Assembly: GCF_001654495.1 (NCBI RefSeq)
Contig: NZ_CP015849.1
Span: 5,368,501-5,432,500, forward strand
DNA: 64,000 nucleotides
Source of the DNA: Streptomyces sp. SAT1
GTDB lineage: Bacteria; Actinomycetota; Actinomycetes; Streptomycetales; Streptomycetaceae
Direction: 5' to 3'
The position numbers were made by a program, and so were the translations under genes. Below the pieces are notes generated by a model that worked only from the letters and a program-made list of their open reading frames with translations, had not been told where the DNA came from and searched no databases. Of this stretch, positions 20,471-30,100 are shown one piece after another (position 1 is the stretch's first letter; each line of letters begins with the position of its first letter).

Positions 20471-21508
20471 TCACCCGGGAGGCACGGCCGTCCCGGTCCC
20501 GGCTTCCGCCGCCGTCTGCTGCTGCGGCCGGGTCCGGGCCCAGTGGCAGGCGACCTGGTTCGTGCCGCCGCCGTGCAGGATCTCCAGGTCCTGGCCGCGG
20601 CAGGCGTCGGCGACCCCCGCGCGTTCGGCCTCGCCGCCGGCCAGGATCTGGCAGCGCGCGTGGAACCGGCAGCCCGCGGGGATCCGCGAGGGGTCGGGCG
20701 GCTCGCCGGTGAGGACGACCGGGGCGCCCGGCGCCTCCGGCAGGACGGACAGCAGCGCCTGGGTGTACGGATGCCGGGGCGCCGTCAGCACCTGCTCCAC
20801 CGCGCCCGTCTCCACGATCCGGCCGAGGTACATCACCGCGACCCGGTCGGCGATGTTCCAGGCCAGCCCCAGATCGTGCGTCACCACCAGCGCGGAGAGC
20901 CCGAGTTCGGTGCGCAGCCGCAGCAGCAGCGCGAGGATCTCGCCGCGCACGGACGCGTCGAGGGAGGCCACCGGTTCGTCGGCGACGAGCAGTTCCGGCT
21001 CCAGGACCAGCGCGCCCGCGATGACGACCCGCTGGCGCTGTCCGCCGGACAGCTCGTGCGGATAGCGCAGGAAGAAGCGCTCGGGAGGCCGCAGCCCGGC
21101 GCGGGCCAGGGCCCCGGCGACCGCGGCCCGCTCGTCACCCGCGTGTCCGTGGATGCGCAGGCCCTCGGCGACGGCGTCGTACACCGTGTGCCGCGGGTTG
21201 AGCGAGCCGCTCGGGTCCTGGAGGACCAGCTGCGCCCGCTTGCGGTACGCCTTCAGGGCGCGCGAGGAGTACGCCAGCGGGGCCCCGTCGAAGGTGACCC
21301 GGCCCGCGGTCGGCTGGACCAGCCCGAGCAGGGAGCGGGCCAGCGTCGTCTTGCCGCAGCCGGACTCGCCGACCAGCGCCACGATCTCGCCCCGCCGGAT
21401 GTCGAGGTCCACCCCGTCCACGGCCCGCGCGGTCGGCGCGCCGTGCCGTCCGGGGAAGGCGACACGCAACCCCTCGACGCTCAGCAGCGGGGATGTGGTG
21501 GTCGTCAT
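20471..21508 (-). CDS. Oligopeptide/dipeptide ABC transporter ATPase (OppF-like)
   Basis: 345 residues; one of the two nucleotide-binding subunits of a peptide/nickel-type importer. Walker A is GESGCGKTT, the ABC signature LSGGQRQRVVIAG and Walker B ELLVADEPVASLD. The C-terminal extension contains PAGCRFHARC and later cysteines, the oligopeptide-HPY domain typical of OppD/OppF. The ATG at 21508 overlaps the stop of the preceding ATPase gene (ATGA). It is the last gene of the five-gene operon; its 3' end lies 43 bases from the convergent ribF stop. Confidence 0.92.
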   Translation of the reverse strand: MTTTTSPLLSVEGLRVAFPGRHGAPTARAVDGVDLDIRRGEIVALVGESGCGKTTLARSLLGLVQPTAGRVTFDGAPLAYSSRALKAYRKRAQLVLQDPSGSLNPRHTVYDAVAEGLRIHGHAGDERAAVAGALARAGLRPPERFFLRYPHELSGGQRQRVVIAGALVLEPELLVADEPVASLDASVRGEILALLLRLRTELGLSALVVTHDLGLAWNIADRVAVMYLGRIVETGAVEQVLTAPRHPYTQALLSVLPEAPGAPVVLTGEPPDPSRIPAGCRFHARCQILAGGEAERAGVADACRGQDLEILHGGGTNQVACHWARTRPQQQTAAEAGTGTAVPPG

Positions 21509-22524
21509 GCGGTGCCGCTCCTCAGTCCCTCGTCCTGCGCGGACGCCCCGCTCCCGGCCGTCCCGGTGTCCTCCCCGGATCCCACGTGCACACACGCCGC
21601 CCGCCGGCCCGCGCCCGCCTCCCGCAGCGCCTGGTCCTCGGCCGCGCAGCGGTCCAGGGCGACCGTGCAGCGCGGGCGGAACGCGCACCCGGGCGGCACG
21701 GCCGCCGGGTCGGGCGGATCGCCGGGCAGCCCGCGCGGCGCGAACCGCGAGGCCGGGTCGCCGATCCTCGGGAACGCCCCCGACAGCGCCTTGCCGTAGG
21801 GGTGCCGGGCGTCCTCGTAGACCTGGCGGGCCGGGCCCTCCTCGACGACCCGGCCCGCGTACATCACGGCGAGCCGGTCGCAGGTGTCGGCGAGCACGGC
21901 GAGATCGTGACTGATCATGATCAGGCCCACGTCCTGCTCGCTGACCAGCTCCTCGATCAGGCGCAGGATCTGGGCCTGGATCATCACGTCCAGCGCGGTG
22001 GTGGGCTCGTCGGCGATGATCAGCCGCGGGTCGCAGGCGAGCGCCATCGCGATCATGACGCGCTGGCGCTGCCCGCCGGACAGCTCGTGCGGATAGGCGG
22101 ACGCCCGCGCCGCCGGAAGCCCCACCTGTTCCAGCAGCTCACCGGCCCGCTTGCGGGCACCGGCCGCGGTCGCCCCGCGGTGCAGCAGGATCGGTTCGGC
22201 GATCTGGTCGCCGACGCGGTGCACCGCGTTCAGGGAGTGCATCGCGCCCTGGAAGACGATCGACGCCCCCGCCCAGCGCACCGCCCGCACCCGGCCCCAC
22301 TTCATGGCGAGGACGTCCTCGCCGTCCAGCAGGATCCGCCCGCCGGTGCGGGCCCCGGCCGGCAGCAGCCGCAGCAGGGCCAGCGCCAGCGTGGACTTGC
22401 CGCAGCCCGACTCGCCCGCGATGCCGAGCTTCTCGCCCGCGCCCAGGGTCAGGTCGACCCCGCGCACGGCGGCGGCTCCGCCCGGGTACGTCACTTCCAG
22501 GTCCTGTACGTCGAGCAGGGTCAA
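21505..22524 (-). CDS. Oligopeptide/dipeptide ABC transporter ATPase (OppD-like)
   Basis: About 339 residues; the second nucleotide-binding subunit. Walker A GESGCGKST, signature LSGGQRQRVMIAM, Walker B PRLIIADEPTTALD, and the C-terminal PPGCAFRPRC cysteine motif. The only start that fits is a TTG at 22524 (L-T-L-L-D-V-Q-D-L-E-V), because no ATG or GTG occurs in frame before homology begins. This TTG overlaps the stop of the permease gene upstream (TTGA). Coupled translation would keep the two ATPases and the permeases in balance. Confidence 0.9.
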   Translation of the reverse strand: MTLLDVQDLEVTYPGGAAAVRGVDLTLGAGEKLGIAGESGCGKSTLALALLRLLPAGARTGGRILLDGEDVLAMKWGRVRAVRWAGASIVFQGAMHSLNAVHRVGDQIAEPILLHRGATAAGARKRAGELLEQVGLPAARASAYPHELSGGQRQRVMIAMALACDPRLIIADEPTTALDVMIQAQILRLIEELVSEQDVGLIMISHDLAVLADTCDRLAVMYAGRVVEEGPARQVYEDARHPYGKALSGAFPRIGDPASRFAPRGLPGDPPDPAAVPPGCAFRPRCTVALDRCAAEDQALREAGAGRRAACVHVGSGEDTGTAGSGASAQDEGLRSGTA

Positions 22525-23507
22525 CGGGACACCCCCAGCCTGGGGTTGAGTACGGCCTCCACCGCGCGCCCGCACAGCGTGAACGCCAGCGCCACGACCG
22601 CGATCGCGATGCCCGGCGGCACCAGGTACCACCAGTCGCCGGAGCTGACGGCCCCCGCCTCCCGGGCGTCCTGGAGCAGCCCGCCCCAGGAGACGACCGT
22701 GGGGTCCCCGAGGCCGAGGAAGGCCAGGGTCGCCTCGGCGAGGATCGCGGAGGAGATGATCAGGGTGGTCTGCGCGAGCACCAGCGGCATGACGTTCGGC
22801 AGCACGTGCCGGGACATGACGTGCCAGTGGCCGCCACCGAGCGCCTTCGCGCGTTCGATGTACGGCCGCGACTCCACCGCCAGTGTCTGCGCCCGCACCA
22901 GGCGGGCGGTGGTCGGCCACGTGGTCACGCCGATCGCGAGCACGATCGTGCCGAGCGAGCGGGACAGCACCGTGGCGAGCGCGATGGCGAGGACCAGCGT
23001 CGGCACCACCAGGAACCAGTCGGTGACCCGCATCGCCACCGTGGCGTACCAGCCGCGGAAGTGCCCGGCGGTGACCCCGATGAGCGCCCCGATCGCCACG
23101 GAGAGCACGGCGGCCAGCAGTCCGACGAGCAGCGAGATCCGCGAACCCCAGATCACCAGGCCCAGCAGGTTCCGTCCGAACTGGTCGGTGCCCAGCGGGA
23201 AGTGGCCGCTGGGGCTCTCCAGCGGCCGGCCCGGCGCGTCGGTCACGCTCTCCACGTCCGAGCCGACGGTCAGCGGCGCGGTCAGCGCCACCAGCGCGAA
23301 CAGCACCAGCGCGGCGAGCCCGGCCACGCCCGCGCGATGCCCGCGGTACTCCTTCCAGAAGCGCGCGGCGGAGGCCCGGCGGCGCCGCCACGCCAACGCG
23401 CGCGGCCCCGGCGCGGCGGGCTTCCCGCCGGTCGCGGCGCCCGGGGGAGTGCGGTCGTCCCCGGATGCCTCCGGGGAGCCGGCGGCTTCGGTGGTCTCGG
23501 AGGTCAT
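22521..23507 (-). CDS. Peptide/nickel-type ABC transporter permease (DppC-like)
   Basis: 328 residues. A proline-rich cytoplasmic N-terminus (about 60 residues) leads into about six membrane segments. Features of DppC/OppC are the N-terminal anchor segment, HPLGTDQ-like GHFPLGTDQFGRNLL, and the EAA loop ERAKALGGGHWHVMSRHVLPN, where the ATPases dock. The ATG at 23507 overlaps the stop of the DppB-like gene by four bases. Confidence 0.92.
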   Translation of the reverse strand: MTSETTEAAGSPEASGDDRTPPGAATGGKPAAPGPRALAWRRRRASAARFWKEYRGHRAGVAGLAALVLFALVALTAPLTVGSDVESVTDAPGRPLESPSGHFPLGTDQFGRNLLGLVIWGSRISLLVGLLAAVLSVAIGALIGVTAGHFRGWYATVAMRVTDWFLVVPTLVLAIALATVLSRSLGTIVLAIGVTTWPTTARLVRAQTLAVESRPYIERAKALGGGHWHVMSRHVLPNVMPLVLAQTTLIISSAILAEATLAFLGLGDPTVVSWGGLLQDAREAGAVSSGDWWYLVPPGIAIAVVALAFTLCGRAVEAVLNPRLGVSR

Positions 23508-24592
23508 CGGCCCACCCTCGGATCGAGCAGCGGATACAGCAGGTCGGCGAGGGTGTTCATGACGATCACCGCCGCGGCGAAGACGAAGAACAGCCCCTGC
23601 ACCAGCGGCAGGTCGGGCACGCTCAGCGCCTGGTAGAACAGCCCGCCGAGCCCCGGCCAGGAGAAGACCGTCTCGACCAGGATGACACCGGCCACGGTCC
23701 GCCCCAGATTGACGAAGATCAGCGTCACGGTCGGCAGCAGCGCGTTCGGCACGGCGTGCCGGCGCCGTACGAGGTCGTCCCGCAGGCCCTTGGCCCGCGC
23801 CGTCGTCAGATAGTCGCCGCCCATCTCGTCCAGCAGCGCCGACCGGGTGACCAGCAGCGTCTGCCCGTACTCGACGGCGACCAGCGTCACCACCGGCAGG
23901 ACGAGGTGGTGGGCGACGTCGACGGCGTAGGCGAAGCCCTCCTTGCCGCCCGACTCCATGCCGCCGGTCGGGAACAGGCCCGGGACCGGGCCCACACCGA
24001 CCGACAGGACGATGATGAGCAGCAGGCCCAGCCAGAAGGACGGGATGGAGTAGAGGGTCAGCGCGAGGCCGGTGTTGAGCCGGTCGCCCAGCTTGCCGTG
24101 CCGCCATGCCGAGCGGGTGCCGAGGAAGACGCCCAGCGCGGTGTACAGCACGAACGCCGTGCCGGTGAGCAGCAGGGTGTTCGGCAGCGCCTCGGTGATC
24201 TTGTCGACGACGGGCGCCCGGAACTGGTACGACGTCCCCAGGTCCCCGGTCAGCGCCTTGCCGCAGTAGTGCGTGAACTGCTGCCACAGCGGCAGGTCGA
24301 GTCCGAACTCGCGCCGGTAGACGGCGATCTGCTCGGCCGAGACCGGGCGTCCCCCGGTCATGAACTTCACCGGGTCGCCCGGGATCAGCCGGAAGAGGAA
24401 GAAACTGGTGACGAGGACGGCGAGCAGGGACACGGCGGCCCCGGCCAGCTTGCCCGCCACGTACCGCGGATAGCCGCCGCCGGTGAGCCTCCGCCCCGGC
24501 CCGGACGTCCGCCCCCCGTCCTCCGGCGCGGGCCCCGCCGGGCCGGGGACGGCGGCGCCCCCGGCCGGTGAGGATGTCGCTTCAGTGGTCAT
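23504..24592 (-). CDS. Peptide/nickel-type ABC transporter permease (DppB-like)
   Basis: 362 residues. After a Pro/Gly-rich cytoplasmic tail of about 45 residues come about six membrane segments. Family marks are FRLIPGDPVKFM near the first periplasmic loop, YSIPSFWLGLLLI, and the EAA-like loop YLTTARAKGLRDDLV. The ATG at 24592 follows CAGGTGCAGGTG; an in-frame GTG lies four codons earlier. The gene is separated from the upstream binding-protein gene by 221 bases that contain a 57-bp tandem duplication. Confidence 0.92.
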   Translation of the reverse strand: MTTEATSSPAGGAAVPGPAGPAPEDGGRTSGPGRRLTGGGYPRYVAGKLAGAAVSLLAVLVTSFFLFRLIPGDPVKFMTGGRPVSAEQIAVYRREFGLDLPLWQQFTHYCGKALTGDLGTSYQFRAPVVDKITEALPNTLLLTGTAFVLYTALGVFLGTRSAWRHGKLGDRLNTGLALTLYSIPSFWLGLLLIIVLSVGVGPVPGLFPTGGMESGGKEGFAYAVDVAHHLVLPVVTLVAVEYGQTLLVTRSALLDEMGGDYLTTARAKGLRDDLVRRRHAVPNALLPTVTLIFVNLGRTVAGVILVETVFSWPGLGGLFYQALSVPDLPLVQGLFFVFAAAVIVMNTLADLLYPLLDPRVGR

Positions 24593-24696
24593 GAGCACCT
24601 GCACCTGTACACGTGGTCGCGGTCGTCGTCCTGTTCACGGCTGCACTGCCTGTTCCCCGGCCGCTCGCGCTGTTCCCGGTCCGCTCGCCCTGTGCC

Positions 24697-24810
24697 GGTC
24701 GGCACAACGGTCTGTTCACGGTCGGTTCGTGGTCGGCGCAACGGTCTGTTCGCGGTCGGCACAACGGTCTGTTCGCGGTCGGTTCGCGGTCGGCACAACG
24801 GTCGGTTCCC
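24697..24810. repeat. 57-bp tandem duplication in the ABC operon spacer
   Basis: Two 57-bp copies, 24697-24753 and 24754-24810, differ at five positions by my count. Each copy has the internal structure 23-bp unit / 11-bp unit / 23-bp unit, so there are four 23-mers (starting GGTCGGC[A/G]CAACGGTC) and two 11-mers (GGTCGGTTCG[T/C]). Degenerate related sequence extends back to about 24640. The array begins three bases after the stop codon of the binding-protein gene (minus strand) and lies in its mRNA. It may be a repetitive 3' element affecting mRNA stability or translation coupling. Confidence 0.85.
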
Positions 24811-24813
24811 GGT

Positions 24814-26748
24814 CTATTCGCGGTCCTCCGCCGTCGCCCGGCGGCGCACCGCGAAGAGCACCGCCAGTCCGGCGATGACGACGACGCCCACGACGATGCC
24901 GATCACGACCCCGGTCGACGACGAGCCGTCCGAGGAGCCGTCGGAGTCCGCCGGGACGGCCGACCACCAGCTCCAGTAGCCGTCCTGCCCGTAGATGTTG
25001 CCCGCCGCCGACGGCATGGTGGTGATCGACTTGATCTGGTCCGTGCGGTAGGCCTCGACCGCGTTGGGATAGGCCATGACGTTCATGTATCCCAGGTCGT
25101 ACAGCCGCGACTCCATCTGCCGGACCAGGTCCGCCCGTTTGGCGGGGTCGTACTCGGCGAGCTGGCGCGCGTACAGCTCGTCGTAGGTCTTGTCGCAGAT
25201 GAAGTCGTCGGTGGCGCCGGTGTCCTTCGGGGTCTGCGGGCGGGCGGCGCAGGTGTGGATGGACATCACGAAGTCCGGGTCGGGGTTGACGGACCAGCCG
25301 TCGAAGGCGAGGTCGAACTTCCCGGCCAGCCACGGGTCGGTCACGTTGTCCAGGCAGTTCAGGGTGACCCCGATGCCGAGCTTGCCCCACCACTCCTGGA
25401 GGTACTTGCCGACCGCCTTGTCGTTGGGGTCGGTGGCGTGGCACAGCACGCGGTAGTTCAGCGGCCTGCCGTCCTTGCCGACGCGCTTGCCGTCCGCGTT
25501 CTTCTTGTAGCCCGCCTGGTCGAGGAGCTGCCCGGCCTTCGCCGGGTCGTACGCCAGTTCCTGTGCGGCGGTCGGCTTGTAGAAGTACTGCGAGAAGCGC
25601 GGCGGGATGTACCCCTGGCCCTCGACCGCGTGGCCCTGGAAGACCTTGTCGACGATGGCCTTGCGGTCCACCGCCATGAACAGCGCGTGCCGCACCCGCT
25701 CGTCCAGCAGGGACGGATCGCCGTCGCCGATCTTCGTGCCGTCCTTCGCCCGCGCGCCCGGATTGGTGGCGAGGGCGTAGAAGCGGCGGCCCGGTGCGTC
25801 GTTGACGTGAATGTCCTTGTCGCCCTTGAGCGAGGCGGCCTGAGCGGGCGTCAGCGAGGGCGAACCGGCGACGAACGACACCTCGCCCTTGCGCAGCGCG
25901 GCGACGGCGGCGTCCTGGTCCTTGTAGTACCGGAACACCAGCTCGTCGAACTTGGGTGCGCCCCGCCAGAAGTCCTTGTTGGCCTTCAGCCGCACATAGC
26001 TGTCCGGCTTGTAGTCCGTGAGCACGAACGGCCCGTTGCCGACGATCGGGAAGGTCTTGTCGTTGTTGAACTTCGAGAGGTCGCCGACCTTCTCCCAGAC
26101 GTGCTGGGGCACGATCGGCACATCGAGCGCGGTCATCGTGGCCTGCGGCTTCTTCAGCCGGATCACCAGCTGGGTGGGGCTGGGTGCGGTGACCTCCGCG
26201 AAGTTGGTGACGAAGCTGCCGTTGGCGGTGGCGGCGCCGTCGTCGGTCATCATCTTGTTGAACGTCCACGCCGCGTCCTCGGCGGTGGCCTGCTGGCCGT
26301 CCGACCACTTGGAGTCGGTACGGATCGTGTACGTCCAGGTCAGCTTGTCCGGCGACGACTGCCACTTGGTGGCGAGGCCCGGGATGACGTGGTTGTCCTT
26401 CGGGTCGTAGCTCGTCAGGTACTCGTACATCAGCCGGTGGATGCTCGTACTGACCAGCCGGACCGCGAGGAACGGGCTGAGCGAGTCGACGCTCTGCGCC
26501 ACGGCGACGGTGAGGACCTTCTTGCCGGCCTGCTTGTCGTCCGCGCCGCCCGCGGCCCGCGCCGCTCGCCCCGCGTCCCCGGCCCGCGCGGACGCCGCGG
26601 CACCGGCCTGCTGAGCGGCCGAGGCGGTGGCGGGCGCGGCGAGCCCGGACGCGAGGAGGAGCGCGGCGGCGCCCGCGGTGGCCAGCAGCCGTGTTCTCGT
26701 CGGGCGGGCGCCGTGGCGTCCACTGCCGTGCTGATCTTGTGTGCTCAT
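24814..26748 (-). CDS. Extracellular solute-binding protein, family 5, with C-terminal membrane anchor
   Basis: 644 residues. The N-terminus is a secretion signal (basic RPTRTRLLATAGAAALLLASGLAAPATASA, no lipobox cysteine). The SBP_bac_5 core starts at KKVLTVAVAQSVDSLSPF and includes GTGPF-like VGNGPFVLTDYKPDSYVRLKAN and DERVRHALFMAVDRKAIVD. Unusually, the C-terminus has a Ser/Gly linker, a hydrophobic segment (TGVVIGIVVGVVVIAGLAVLF) and a basic tail (AVRRRATAEDRE), so the protein is held by a transmembrane helix rather than a lipid anchor. It delivers peptides or a similar ligand to the permeases encoded next. The stop (24814) abuts the tandem repeat. Confidence 0.9.
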   Translation of the reverse strand: MSTQDQHGSGRHGARPTRTRLLATAGAAALLLASGLAAPATASAAQQAGAAASARAGDAGRAARAAGGADDKQAGKKVLTVAVAQSVDSLSPFLAVRLVSTSIHRLMYEYLTSYDPKDNHVIPGLATKWQSSPDKLTWTYTIRTDSKWSDGQQATAEDAAWTFNKMMTDDGAATANGSFVTNFAEVTAPSPTQLVIRLKKPQATMTALDVPIVPQHVWEKVGDLSKFNNDKTFPIVGNGPFVLTDYKPDSYVRLKANKDFWRGAPKFDELVFRYYKDQDAAVAALRKGEVSFVAGSPSLTPAQAASLKGDKDIHVNDAPGRRFYALATNPGARAKDGTKIGDGDPSLLDERVRHALFMAVDRKAIVDKVFQGHAVEGQGYIPPRFSQYFYKPTAAQELAYDPAKAGQLLDQAGYKKNADGKRVGKDGRPLNYRVLCHATDPNDKAVGKYLQEWWGKLGIGVTLNCLDNVTDPWLAGKFDLAFDGWSVNPDPDFVMSIHTCAARPQTPKDTGATDDFICDKTYDELYARQLAEYDPAKRADLVRQMESRLYDLGYMNVMAYPNAVEAYRTDQIKSITTMPSAAGNIYGQDGYWSWWSAVPADSDGSSDGSSSTGVVIGIVVGVVVIAGLAVLFAVRRRATAEDRE

Positions 26749-26901
26749 GGCTCGGTGACCTCGCGTCGTCGCACGCGCGGGACGCGGCGCGCCCCGCGCG
26801 AGGCGGGCTTGAACAGATGTGAACAGGCTGGAACGAGCTGTGCGGGCGCTGGAGCGCGCTTGATCGGGCTTGATCGGGTGACGCCGACGGAATGAAAAGT
26901 G

Positions 26902-26942
26902 TGTCTATCAGCGGCAGTCTGCGCGCGTCAACGGTATGTCAA
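26902..26942 (-). promoter_or_regulatory. Candidate promoter of the ABC importer operon
   Basis: On the minus strand, TTGACG (26931-26926) and TAGACA (26907-26902) are separated by 18 bases, a good vegetative-sigma match. A second TTGACA sits just upstream (26942-26937). It lies about 154 bases before the binding-protein start. The leader between contains the direct repeat GCTTGATCGG twice (near 26859-26880), which might be a regulator site. Confidence 0.6.
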
Positions 26943-27065
26943 ACCCCATGTGGCCTGCGGAAACAACAAGTCGACCGCAGGTTCACCCACATTGGTGGAG
27001 ACCATTGAAGCCTTGCTGGTGACAGAGTGGCGGCCGATTCCCGCCGGTTCTGCCTGCGAACGTGC

Positions 27066-27101
27066 GAAGACCCGCTCCGCCGGTGGGCGGAGCGGGTCTT
27101 C
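27066..27101 (-). terminator. Terminator hairpin of the EspI-like gene
   Basis: The arms 27066-27081 and 27086-27101 are perfectly complementary over 16 bp with a four-base loop (GGTG). It lies 36 bases downstream of the EspI-like stop codon on the minus strand. It has the compact stem expected of an intrinsic terminator, although there is no T-run. Confidence 0.8.
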
Positions 27102-27136
27102 AGGAGGTTCGGGCGGTCACACCGGTATGGGTCCGC

Positions 27137-30100
27137 CTACTGCTGCGGCGCGGGAGGCGGCGGATTCTGGCCACCCTGGGGGTGCCCCGGCAGGGGGTCT
27201 CCGGGCTGGGGGTGGGGGGAGGGCTGCCCCGGCGGGGAGGCGGGCTGCTGCTGGGGCTGCGCCTGCGGCGGGTAGGGGTGCCCGGGGTGGTGGGGCGGCT
27301 GGGGCTGCGCCTGCGGGTGGGGCTGGTGGTGCTGGTGCTGCGGTGGGGCGAAGGGGCCGGGCTGGCCCGGCTGCCCCGGCTGCCCCGGCTGGCCGTACGG
27401 CTGTCCGGGGTGCTGGGGCGGCTGCGGGGGGAACTGGGCCGGGTGGCCCGGGTGTCCGGGCTGGCCGGGATACGGCCGGCCCTGCTGGTCCGCGTACGGT
27501 TGCCCCGGCTGGCCGGGGTAGGGCTGGCCCGGGAAGGGCTGGCCGGGCGCGGGCTGACCAGGTACCTGCTGTCCCGGCATGGGCTGTCCCGGCATGGGCT
27601 GTCCGGGGTACGGCTGGTTCGGCATGGGCTGGCCCGGCATCGGCGGGGCCGCCACGGGGGGCGGGTTGCCGTCCGAGGTCCAGAGCCCGTGCGCCTGCTG
27701 GTGCCGGACGAAGTCCTCGGCGACCATGGCCGCGAGGTTGAAGTACGCCTCCCGCACCTTCGGCCGCATCATGTCGAGGTCGACCTCGGCACCGGCCGCC
27801 AGATGCTCGTCGAACGGCACCACGACCACACCGCGGCAGCGCGTCTCGAAGTGGGAGACGATGTCTTCGACCTTGATCATCTTCCCGGTCTCGCGGACAC
27901 CCGAGATCACGGTGAGCGAGCGCGCCACCAGATCCGCGTACCCGTGCGCCGACAGCCAGTCCAGCGTCGTACTGGCGCTGCTGGCACCGTCGACGGACGG
28001 TGTGGAGATGATGATGAGCTGGTCGGCGAGGTCCAGCACACCGCGCATGGCGCTGTAGAGCAGGCCCGTGCCGGAGTCCGTCAGGATCACCGGGTACTGG
28101 TTGCCCAGCACGTCGATCGCGCGCCGGTAGTCCTCGTCGTTGAACGTCGTGGACACCGCCGGGTCGACGTCGTTGGCGATGATCTCCAGACCGGAGGGCG
28201 CCTGCGAGGTGAACCGCCGGATGTCCATGTACGAGTTGAGGTACGGGATCGCCTGGACCAGGTCGCGGATGGTGGCCCCGGTCTCCCGCCGCACCCGGCG
28301 GCCGAGCGTGCCCGCGTCCGGGTTGGCGTCGATGGCGAGGATCTTGTCCTGGCGTTCCGTCGCGAGCGTGGAGCCCAGCGCGGTGGTCGTCGTCGTCTTG
28401 CCGACGCCGCCCTTGAGGCTGATGACCGCGATCCGGTAGCAGGAGAGCACCGGCGTGCGGATCAGCTCCAGCTTCCGCTGCCGCTCGGCCTCCTCCTTCT
28501 TCGCGCCGAGCCGGAACCTGCCGCCGGCCGCCGTCGGCCGCCCGCTGCGCGCCTTCTGCCGCTTGTTGTTGAGCAGCCGGTCGGACGACAGCTCCACGGC
28601 CGCCGTGTAACCGAGCGGCGCGACACCGGGGTTGGTGGGCTGCCGCTGGTCGTGCTGTATGGGCTGCGGCCAGGCGGCACCGGTGCGCGGGTCGACCGGG
28701 GGCTGCGGCTGCTGGAGCGCGAACCCGTCCGGCTGCGCACCACCCGGCTGCTGCGCACTGTCGGGTTGGGGCCGCGCCTGGGCCGGTGCCTGAGGCTGGG
28801 ACGGCTGGGGCTGGGGCTGGAGTTGGGGCTGCGCGGGCTGCTGGGGGAAGCCGTAGCCGCCGGGCTGGGCCGGTGCGGCGGGCGGCAGGGGTGCGCCCGG
28901 CTGCGCGGGCGGGAAGCCGTAGCCGGTCGGCTGGGGATGGGGCTGGGGTTGGGACGGCGGTACGGGGCTGCCGGGAACGCCCGTGGCCTCGGCGGCGGGG
29001 GAGTGCGGGAAGCCGTAGCCGGCCGGGGCGGGGGGCGCGGGCGGCGGCGGAGCCTGGCCGGGAACCTGCGGCTGAGGGACGTTCGGCGGGAAGCCGTATC
29101 CCTGCTGCTGCGGCGCGGCGGCCGGCGCCGGCTGTCCGGGCTGCGGCTGCGCCTGGAACGGCGGCTGGGGCTGGGGCTGCGGCTGCGGCTGCGCGGGCCA
29201 CTGGGCCGCCGGTGCGGGCGCGGCCGGCTGGTACGACGGCGGCAGCGGCGGTACGGGACCCTGTGGCACCGGCGGAGGCGGCCAGGCCCCCGGCGCACCC
29301 GGCGCACCCGGAGCGGTGGGCCCGGCGGGCTGCACCGCGGGCGGCACCGCGTCCTGGGGCGCCGGGGCGGGCGCGGCAGCGGGCGCAGCAACGGCGTCGG
29401 GCCGGTCGTCGGGCGCGGGCAAGGCGGAGTCCTCCGGGGCGCCCGGCGTTTCCGGTGCTTCCAGCGCTTCCGGTGCGTCCGACGCGTCGGCGCGCGGGTC
29501 GCTCGCTTCGCTGTCCTCCGCCTGGTCGGTGCCGTCGGCGTCATCGGCGCCATTCACGTCGTCGGTGCCGACGTTTTCGGACGCGCCCGTCTCGTCGACG
29601 GCATCGGGTTCCGCCGACGCGGCGTCATCCGGGTCCGCCGTCCCGGAGGCCCCGCCAGGGACGTCCTCCGGGGTCCCGGGGGAGGCGTCCGCGGAGATGT
29701 GCGCGGACTCGCTTTCGGGAGCGTCCCCGACCTCGGTCGAACCGTCGTCCGACGAGGCGTCCTGCTCCTCGATGTCCCGCTTCACGGAGATGGCGGAGAA
29801 CCGCATGGTGGCACCGCTTTCGAGGTCACCACCGCCGGAACCCGCACCCTGTTGCCGCGGATCCTGCTCCGCGGGCTCATGGCGCGGCGCGAACCCGCCG
29901 TCCGTCGGCAGCCCGGGTACGACCACCGGCTCGCCCACCGGCGGTGGAGCCGTGAACGGAGCCGGGAAAGGCGTCTCGGCCGCGGTCGGAGACGGCGACG
30001 GCGACGGAGAAGCGGACGGAGACGGAGGCGGGGGCGGCGGAGGAGGAGCGAACGGCGCACCGGGCTGCGGCCCGGCCGGAGCGAAGGGCGCACCGGACGC

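Larger units (their letters stand above)
26749..27136. other. Intergenic region between the importer operon and the T7SS region
   Basis: This 388-base stretch has no gene that I can support. It contains the importer promoter (about 26902-26942), its leader with short direct repeats, and near its far end the hairpin that terminates the EspI-like gene. It is visibly less G+C-rich around 26890-27000 than flanking coding DNA, as expected for promoter DNA. Confidence 0.6.

Noticed and set aside
24697..24810. Possible CRISPR array
   Set aside because: The repeat units are directly adjacent with no unique spacers, and no cas gene is nearby.
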